A DNA stretch of 16,924 bases, taken from positions 1-16,924 of the forward strand of contig JAPWUH010000010.1 in the NCBI GenBank assembly GCA_028275645.1, written 5' to 3'. Shown here in pieces: positions 12,843-16,924 of the stretch; within the stretch, counting starts at the first letter, position 1; every line of letters begins with the position of its first letter. The notes beneath the pieces were generated by a model. The model was given only the letters and a program-made list of their open reading frames with translations, was not told the DNA's origin and ran no database searches. This DNA comes from Caldivirga sp. (GTDB lineage: Archaea > Thermoproteota > Thermoprotei > Thermoproteales > Thermocladiaceae). A program made the position numbers and the translations under genes.

Positions 12843-13658
12843 ATGAACCCAGTTAACGTAGCCATACTGGCCCTAGCCATAGGGCTTGCTGCGGTGTTGG
12901 GAGCTATACCAATACACCCACTGGCCACTGGGGTTACAAACACCACTACCACTACTATAACAACTAACACTACCGCAGCACCGTTCACTGCCGCCAATGC
13001 CTCAATGGCCCAGAACGCCACTTGCACCGCGGCCAGGGTTCACGTGGAGCTTAGCCTATTCTTCTACCAGAGGGTTATGCAGATAGCCAACCTCACGGGT
13101 GAGCTTAGGGTAGTTAATAAGACTTTAAACGAAGCCCTTAACCTAACCAGGGAGGCTAATGAATCGTTGAGCAAGGGCCTATGCTTCACCGCGCTTAAGG
13201 ATGCCGTTGAGGCAATGCACATTGAGCAGGGGGCGTGGAGCACGGTGGTTAGGAGTTACGCTAGGGAGAGGCACCTGAACGTGACCGAGCTCGCCAAGGC
13301 TGAGGCTGAGTTGAGGGTACTTAATAGGACTTTGGTGATTGCCCTCAGGATTGCTAATGAGACAGGCAACCAAACCCTGGTTAATGAGTTAAAGGGCTTA
13401 ATAAACCAGACTAAGCTGGCTGGGGAGTTGATTAAGGCCGGTAACTACGCCGGCGCATTGAAGATTCTTAGCAGTGTTAAGGAGTCCATCCACAACCTAG
13501 CCAAGCAGATTCATGAGGAAGCTAAGAAGTGGGTTGAGGAGTATAAGGCACTCCATGGACATGGTAAGGGTGGCGAACACTCCAAGCCAACCCATGGTAA
13601 GGGCCAGGGTAGAGGCAGTAATAGTGGTAATGGTGGTAGCGGTAAAGGTCACCATTAA
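12843..13658 (+). CDS. Secreted, sequon-rich helical protein of unknown function
   Basis: 271 residues. An N-terminal hydrophobic segment (about 5-23, VAILALAIGLAAVLGAIPI) is a likely signal peptide or membrane anchor. Then comes a Thr/Ala-rich linker (30-60) containing a run of five Thr. Residues 62-235 are predicted long helices, possibly a coiled coil or helical bundle. The C-terminal tail (238-271) is rich in Gly, His, Lys and Ser. About 13 N-x-S/T sequons lie between residues 33 and 190, implying dense N-glycosylation outside the cell. Two cysteines, C61 and C114, could form a disulfide. An internal repeat is visible: ELRVVNKTLNEALNL (87-101) against ELRVLNRTLVIALRI (156-170). The ATG is fixed by TATA spacing; a T-rich terminator follows. 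A cell-surface or binding role is likely, but no family is recognised. The His-rich tail could bind metal. Confidence 0.85.
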   Translation: MNPVNVAILALAIGLAAVLGAIPIHPLATGVTNTTTTTITTNTTAAPFTAANASMAQNATCTAARVHVELSLFFYQRVMQIANLTGELRVVNKTLNEALNLTREANESLSKGLCFTALKDAVEAMHIEQGAWSTVVRSYARERHLNVTELAKAEAELRVLNRTLVIALRIANETGNQTLVNELKGLINQTKLAGELIKAGNYAGALKILSSVKESIHNLAKQIHEEAKKWVEEYKALHGHGKGGEHSKPTHGKGQGRGSNSGNGGSGKGHH

Positions 13659-13698
13659 TTTAATAAATAATGCTGCATTGTTTATCAAAATCTAAAAT

Positions 13699-13712
13699 CT
13701 CTTTCTTTTTTA
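13699..13712 (+). terminator. T-rich terminator after the secreted-protein gene
   Basis: TCTTTCTTTTTTA lies about 40 nt after the stop codon and ends just before the convergent synthase gene. Confidence 0.5.
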
Positions 13713-13715
13713 TGT

Positions 13716-14738
13716 TTAATACTCCCTGTACACTATGAATTTAGCCAACTCCTCAAGCTTCCTGGTGTGCTCATTGCTTGGGATCTTACCTAGCTCACTT
13801 AATGCCTTGTCCATGTACTCGTTAGCCATCTTGATGGCCTCATCCCTAGCCCTTGTTGATGATATAACCTCCACCGCCTCCTTAACATCCTCCTGGGTTG
13901 GCCTTGGCTTAGAGAGGATGCTGAGTAGCTTACTGGCGTTGCCGCCTTCGAGGAGCGAGAGCAGTATCACTATGTTACCCACCTTATGCTCCTTAATATC
14001 CTTACCAATCTCCTTACCGAACTTCCTCAGGTCGCCGAATATGTCAAGTACATCGTCTATTATCTGGAAGGCCACACCCACATTATACCCAAAGTTGCTT
14101 AACGCCTCCAGCTGCTCACCACTGCAGTTGCCTGAAAATCCCCCAAGCCACATGGATGTTTTGAAGAGCGCAGCCGTCTTAAGGGATATCATCTTTATGT
14201 AGAGTTCCCTTAGACTTGGCTTAATCTCCTTAACAAGCCTGTTCTCGATGAAGTAGGGGTCCCTCCTACCTGAATACTCCATCAATATGTCCAGCCTCTC
14301 CCCCTCGTCAATGGCCTTTATGGTATCTGCAACTACCTTAGCCACCACCCTCGGGTCCTTTGTTTCAAGTATAGCCTCCTCAATAGCCTCCCTGTACCAT
14401 ATGCCTATTAGTATCGCAGCGTAGTCACCGTACTTCTTCCTAACAGTGGGCATATTCCTCCTCAAATCAGCCTCATCAATTATATCATCGTATATGAGCG
14501 AGTAGTTGTGTATCAACTCAACTATGGCTGCGTAGGGTAGGGAGGAGTCGACGCTACCCCCGCAGGCCAGGGAGGCCTCAATGACCATGAGTGGCCTAAT
14601 CCTCTTACCACCCGTTGAGACTTGGTAAACCACGGCCTCCTTAAAGGATGGGTCAACCCCAATGGTAAGGTACCTCTCAAGGGCCCTATTGATCAACTCC
14701 CCGTACCTCTCATGAAGTTCACTTAATACGTCAACCAC
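13716..14738 (-). CDS. Short-chain (E)-polyprenyl diphosphate synthase, probably GGPP synthase
   Basis: It condenses isopentenyl diphosphate with allylic diphosphates to make the C15-C20 chains of archaeal ether lipids. Motifs: GGKRIRP (43-49), the first Asp-rich motif DDIID (84-88) followed by RRNMPT, the SLKTAAL Lys-Thr (185-191), FQIIDDVLD (224-232, second Asp-rich motif) and GKEIGKDIKEHK (241-252). Tyr79, five residues before the first Asp motif, is the bulky residue that limits chain length in archaeal GGPP synthases. Oddities: the usual GD after the AIL segment is GI (AILIGIW, 108-114), and the usual GQ is EGERLDI (145-151), so the protein is divergent. 340 residues is normal. GTG 14738 lies 11 nt after the upstream methyltransferase stop, so the two form an operon. 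Confidence 0.9.
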   Translation of the reverse strand: MVDVLSELHERYGELINRALERYLTIGVDPSFKEAVVYQVSTGGKRIRPLMVIEASLACGGSVDSSLPYAAIVELIHNYSLIYDDIIDEADLRRNMPTVRKKYGDYAAILIGIWYREAIEEAILETKDPRVVAKVVADTIKAIDEGERLDILMEYSGRRDPYFIENRLVKEIKPSLRELYIKMISLKTAALFKTSMWLGGFSGNCSGEQLEALSNFGYNVGVAFQIIDDVLDIFGDLRKFGKEIGKDIKEHKVGNIVILLSLLEGGNASKLLSILSKPRPTQEDVKEAVEVISSTRARDEAIKMANEYMDKALSELGKIPSNEHTRKLEELAKFIVYREY

Positions 14739-14749
14739 GGCTAAGCCGC

Positions 14750-15235
14750 CTAGTATTGCTTAAAAGCATTAGCACCCTCAAGTAGGCTACTTATTAACTC
14801 GTTATCAATGTTCCTAGGTGACTTGGCAAGCACAAGTTCACTAACCCTACGGGCCTCATTAATCAATTGTGGACCATCGATATCGGCATTAACGACGTTA
14901 AGCAGTATAGCCACCTTAAATGCTAAGTCTCTAATAGGCAGCATGGAGCCGTCAGAGCATAGGACGTCGACATTGGGTAGCCTAGCTGGGTATTGAAGGA
15001 TGCTGCATGCGAAATCCACGCAAACGTACTGGCCTGCTAAACCGGAGAGCAACCCAGCCCCAATGCCAAGGCCACACCCAACGTCAATAACTCTAACACC
15101 CCTAATACCAACACCATCAACAATACTTAGGTAACCCTCAACACTATCCCTAAGGTAAAGCTCAAGGTAACCAACCCCCATCCTCTCGTAAAGCTCCCTA
15201 ACCCTGACCTTATCAGTAAGGCCAGTGGACACCAT
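14750..15235 (-). CDS. Small class I SAM-dependent methyltransferase
   Basis: 161 residues from ATG 15235. SAM-binding motif I is VIDVGCGLGIGAG (49-61). An acidic residue at the end of strand 2 (D74 in VCVDFA) should hold the SAM ribose. DGSMLPIRDLAFKVAILLNV (95-114) matches motifs III-IV of the Methyltransf_11-like group. The protein is shorter than usual and lacks a clear C-terminal substrate domain, so the substrate is unknown. The neighbouring prenyl synthase suggests, but does not show, a link to lipid, quinone or other isoprenoid methylation. The stop lies 11 nt before the synthase GTG, which suggests cotranscription. An AT-rich TATA-like AATTAAAAAC (about 15255-15264, minus strand) lies about 26 bp upstream of the ATG. 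Confidence 0.85.
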   Translation of the reverse strand: MVSTGLTDKVRVRELYERMGVGYLELYLRDSVEGYLSIVDGVGIRGVRVIDVGCGLGIGAGLLSGLAGQYVCVDFACSILQYPARLPNVDVLCSDGSMLPIRDLAFKVAILLNVVNADIDGPQLINEARRVSELVLAKSPRNIDNELISSLLEGANAFKQY

Positions 15236-15276
15236 GTAGAGGTTGTGTGTTTTGTTTTTAATTTAGTGGTGAGGTA

Positions 15277-15282
15277 TTTAAA
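15277..15282 (+). promoter_or_regulatory. TATA box upstream of the leader ORF and ribonucleotide reductase
   Basis: TTTAAA, centred 15279.5, predicts a transcript start near 15304-15306, at the ATG of the short ORF. I see no equally good TATA box closer to the reductase. Confidence 0.6.
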
Positions 15283-15283
15283 A

Positions 15284-15301
15284 GTAGGATAATTATCCTA
15301 C
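15284..15301. promoter_or_regulatory. 18-bp perfect palindrome between TATA box and transcript start (operator candidate)
   Basis: GTAGGATAATTATCCTAC is perfectly self-complementary. It begins one base after the TATA box and ends just before the predicted start, the classic place for an archaeal repressor site. It is also about 20 bp upstream of the divergent methyltransferase promoter, so it could affect both. The GATAATTATC core resembles Fur-type metal-regulator half-sites, but no regulator can be named. Confidence 0.6.
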
Positions 15302-15303
15302 CA

Positions 15304-15498
15304 ATGAACCCAGTCTCTGCATGGGGAGTTAGAGAAAACTTTAAGTCACCTATCGGAACATATAAAACAATTGTTAACAGATACATAACAATGGGAACAG
15401 TAGGTAATACGGTTGAAGCCGGCTGTTCACTGCTGGATAATTTAACTGAGCCCCTCTTATTATTGAGCTGGGAAGGGTTTATTAGGGTGTTACCGTAA
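15304..15498 (+). CDS. Possible 64-codon leader ORF upstream of the ribonucleotide reductase
   Basis: ATG 15304 lies at leaderless distance from the TATA box at 15277-15282. The frame stays open for 64 codons to TAA 15496, one base before the ATG at 15500 in frame with the reductase. This is an operon-like or translationally coupled arrangement. The product begins MNPVSAWGVRENFKSPIG and ends LLLLSWEGFIRVLP. I recognise no family. Codon use (AGA, GGA, AAA) is more AT-rich than that of neighbouring genes, so this may instead be a non-coding 5' leader or a recently acquired piece. Confidence 0.35.
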   Translation: MNPVSAWGVRENFKSPIGTYKTIVNRYITMGTVGNTVEAGCSLLDNLTEPLLLLSWEGFIRVLP

Positions 15499-15499
15499 T

Positions 15500-16924
15500 A
15501 TGGAACAGAAAGTGAAAGTAGTAAGAGAGGGAGCCATGACAACGGTCATTAAGAGGAGTGGCTTGAGGGAGGGGTTTAACCCAGATAAGCTACTCAACAG
15601 TCTAAGGCTTGCAGGTGCCCCAGACCCGGATTACGTACTCCAGGAGGTTATTGCCCAGGTTAAGGGTAAGGGTGAGGTTTACTCCAGTGAAATATCCGAC
15701 ATGGCACAATTGGTGATGCTGAACCTGATAAGCGAGGACTTTAGGTGGCATGACGCAGCTAGGAATTACCTACTCTTCAGCATCTATAAGCAGGTTTGGG
15801 GCAAGGACATGGTTAAGGCTATTAATGAGGGCTCAGTAAGCCTAACAGAGGCCTATAGGAGGGGTTTTGCTGATTGGTTCAATCAAGGGTTGAGACAGGG
15901 CCTGTGGAACCCCGAGGCGGTTAAGGTATATGAAGGGCGCATTGGCGAATTAGCCTCATTAATAGACCCATCAAGGGACCTGATGCTGACCTACAACGGA
16001 GTTAGGACCCTTATGAGCCGCTACCTGCTCAGGAGACTCGATGGCTCATTCTTCGAGGCGCCTCAGTACATGTGGTTGAGGATAGCCATGGGTGTGGCCT
16101 ACAGTGAGGTTAAGTACGGCAACGACCCAATGGAGTGGGTTAGGAGGTTTTACGACATAACCAGTCAACTCAAGTTCCTACCAAACTCACCAACAATGTT
16201 CAACTCGCTGACTAAGCTAGGTGAATTATCAGCATGCTTCGTGATACCGGTGGATGACTGTTTAAGCAAGGACAGCAATAGGGATGATCCAAACTGCTTC
16301 TTCGGAATAATGGACGCCGCCAAGCTGGCCGCATTACTCTTCCAGGCGGGTGCTGGGGTTGGTTACCAGTTTGGCCAATTAAGGCCTGAGGGGGATGTGG
16401 TTAAGTCAACCAGTGGTGTGGCCTCAGGCCCATTATCATTCATGAGGCTCTTCGACACAATAGTCGACGTGATTAAGCAGGGTGGTAAGAGGAGGGGTGC
16501 CCAAATGGGTATGCTCTTCTGGTGGCACCCGGACATAGAGAAGTTCATCTCGTCCAAGTCTGGTCAGCTTAAGGATGTTCAACTCCAGAACTTCAACATA
16601 AGCGTAACTATAGACGACTACTTCATGCAGAAGGTCCTTAACAACGAGGACGTCTACCTACTCAACCCAAGGGAATGCAGATGCCTCTACGAGACCTGGG
16701 GTAGTGAATTCGTGAAGTGCTACGAGGACTGCGTTAACAGGGCTGAGAGGGGTGAGGTTAAGCTTTGGAGGAGGGTTAATGCAGGTGAGCTGTGGAGGAG
16801 GATTGTTGAATCCGCCTGGGACAGTGGTGATCCAGGGCTTTGGAATAAGGACGTGGCCAACGCCAAGATTGAGTTCATAAACGACTCAATTTATGGCAAG
16901 TACAGGGTGATAAATGGAACAAAC
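15500..16924 (+). CDS. nrdJ: Adenosylcobalamin-dependent (class II) ribonucleoside-diphosphate/triphosphate reductase, 5' part
   Basis: It reduces ribonucleotides to deoxyribonucleotides using a thiyl radical generated from coenzyme B12. 475 codons are open to the right edge; the C-terminus is missing. An ATP-cone regulatory domain opens the protein (VIKRSGLREGFNPDKLLNSL, about residues 16-35, continuing to about 100). The catalytic barrel follows: LPNSPTMFNS, GELSACFVIP with C246 (first cysteine of the redox pair), AGAGVGYQFGQLRPEGD, GVASGPLSFMRLFDT, and GGKRRGAQMGMLFWWHPDI. These are class II signatures. No split into NrdA/NrdB is seen. The later radical cysteine lies outside the window. 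Start uncertain: ATG 15500 abuts the leader ORF, while ATG 15536 has a GAGG site 5 nt upstream and begins directly at the ATP cone. A cysteine-rich patch RECRCLYETWG (about 392-402) is notable. Confidence 0.92.
   Translation, partial: MEQKVKVVREGAMTTVIKRSGLREGFNPDKLLNSLRLAGAPDPDYVLQEVIAQVKGKGEVYSSEISDMAQLVMLNLISEDFRWHDAARNYLLFSIYKQVWGKDMVKAINEGSVSLTEAYRRGFADWFNQGLRQGLWNPEAVKVYEGRIGELASLIDPSRDLMLTYNGVRTLMSRYLLRRLDGSFFEAPQYMWLRIAMGVAYSEVKYGNDPMEWVRRFYDITSQLKFLPNSPTMFNSLTKLGELSACFVIPVDDCLSKDSNRDDPNCFFGIMDAAKLAALLFQAGAGVGYQFGQLRPEGDVVKSTSGVASGPLSFMRLFDTIVDVIKQGGKRRGAQMGMLFWWHPDIEKFISSKSGQLKDVQLQNFNISVTIDDYFMQKVLNNEDVYLLNPRECRCLYETWGSEFVKCYEDCVNRAERGEVKLWRRVNAGELWRRIVESAWDSGDPGLWNKDVANAKIEFINDSIYGKYRVINGTN

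Noticed and set aside
15241..15535. Cobalamin riboswitch upstream of the class II reductase
   Set aside because: The region is AT-rich with no B12-box-like sequence or strong helices apart from the palindrome, which lies upstream of the predicted transcript start and so would be DNA, not RNA.
1..16924. CRISPR array, tRNA or rRNA genes
   Set aside because: No regularly spaced direct repeats, no T-arm GTTCRANNC with matching acceptor stem, and no rRNA-like long GC block were found on reading both strands.

Overview
The window looks like chromosomal DNA of a hyperthermophilic crenarchaeon, most likely a Thermoproteales member of the Caldivirga/Vulcanisaeta type. The grounds are archaeal-type genes (TmcA, ribosomal protein L37e, type II methionine aminopeptidase, archaeal UMP kinase, short-chain polyprenyl synthase, class II ribonucleotide reductase), AGG-dominated arginine codons, C/D box sRNAs and leaderless promoters. 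The genus is inferred. In most genes a TTTAAA- or TTATAAA-like TATA box is centred 26-27 bp upstream of the start codon. I used this regularity to choose between alternative starts.

Layout. 1-1108: a partial winged-helix protein and deoC, both minus strand. About 1316-1375: a C/D box sRNA (minus). 1458-2553: a TnpB-related gene broken by a frameshift near its C-terminus. 2606-2730: a GC-rich (69%) island that folds well and is probably an ncRNA of unknown class, just upstream of rpl37e. 2967-3884: map, convergent with rpl37e. 4041-4943: a RimK/LysX-like ATP-grasp ligase. 5043-5105: a 20-residue Lys/Gln-rich peptide with its own promoter and terminator. 5409-6092: pyrH. 6172-6480: a four-cysteine small protein that seems to start at CTG. 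6900-7472: a protein with a degenerate zincin-like motif.

7473-8771 is an accessory stretch of about 1.3 kb. It carries a second C/D box sRNA (about 7636-7702) and the 3' remnant of a second tnpB-type element (8022-8494) with strongly structured, omega-RNA-like DNA. After it come an unknown 120-residue protein and a divergent PduO-like cobalamin adenosyltransferase (minus), then tmcA (plus), whose 3' end overlaps a convergent hypothetical gene. 12843-13658 encodes a secreted coiled-coil protein dense in N-glycosylation sequons. 13716-15235 is a two-gene operon of a small methyltransferase and a polyprenyl (probably GGPP) synthase. From 15277 to the right edge lie a promoter with an 18-bp perfect palindrome, a possible 64-codon leader ORF and the 5' part of a class II, B12-dependent ribonucleotide reductase.

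Functional links: tmcA, the two C/D sRNAs, L37e and possibly the GC-rich RNA all concern RNA modification or translation. The PduO-like protein and the class II reductase both concern adenosylcobalamin, though they are about 6 kb apart. The polyprenyl synthase supplies archaeal isoprenoid lipids. No intact insertion sequence, tRNA, rRNA or CRISPR array was seen.
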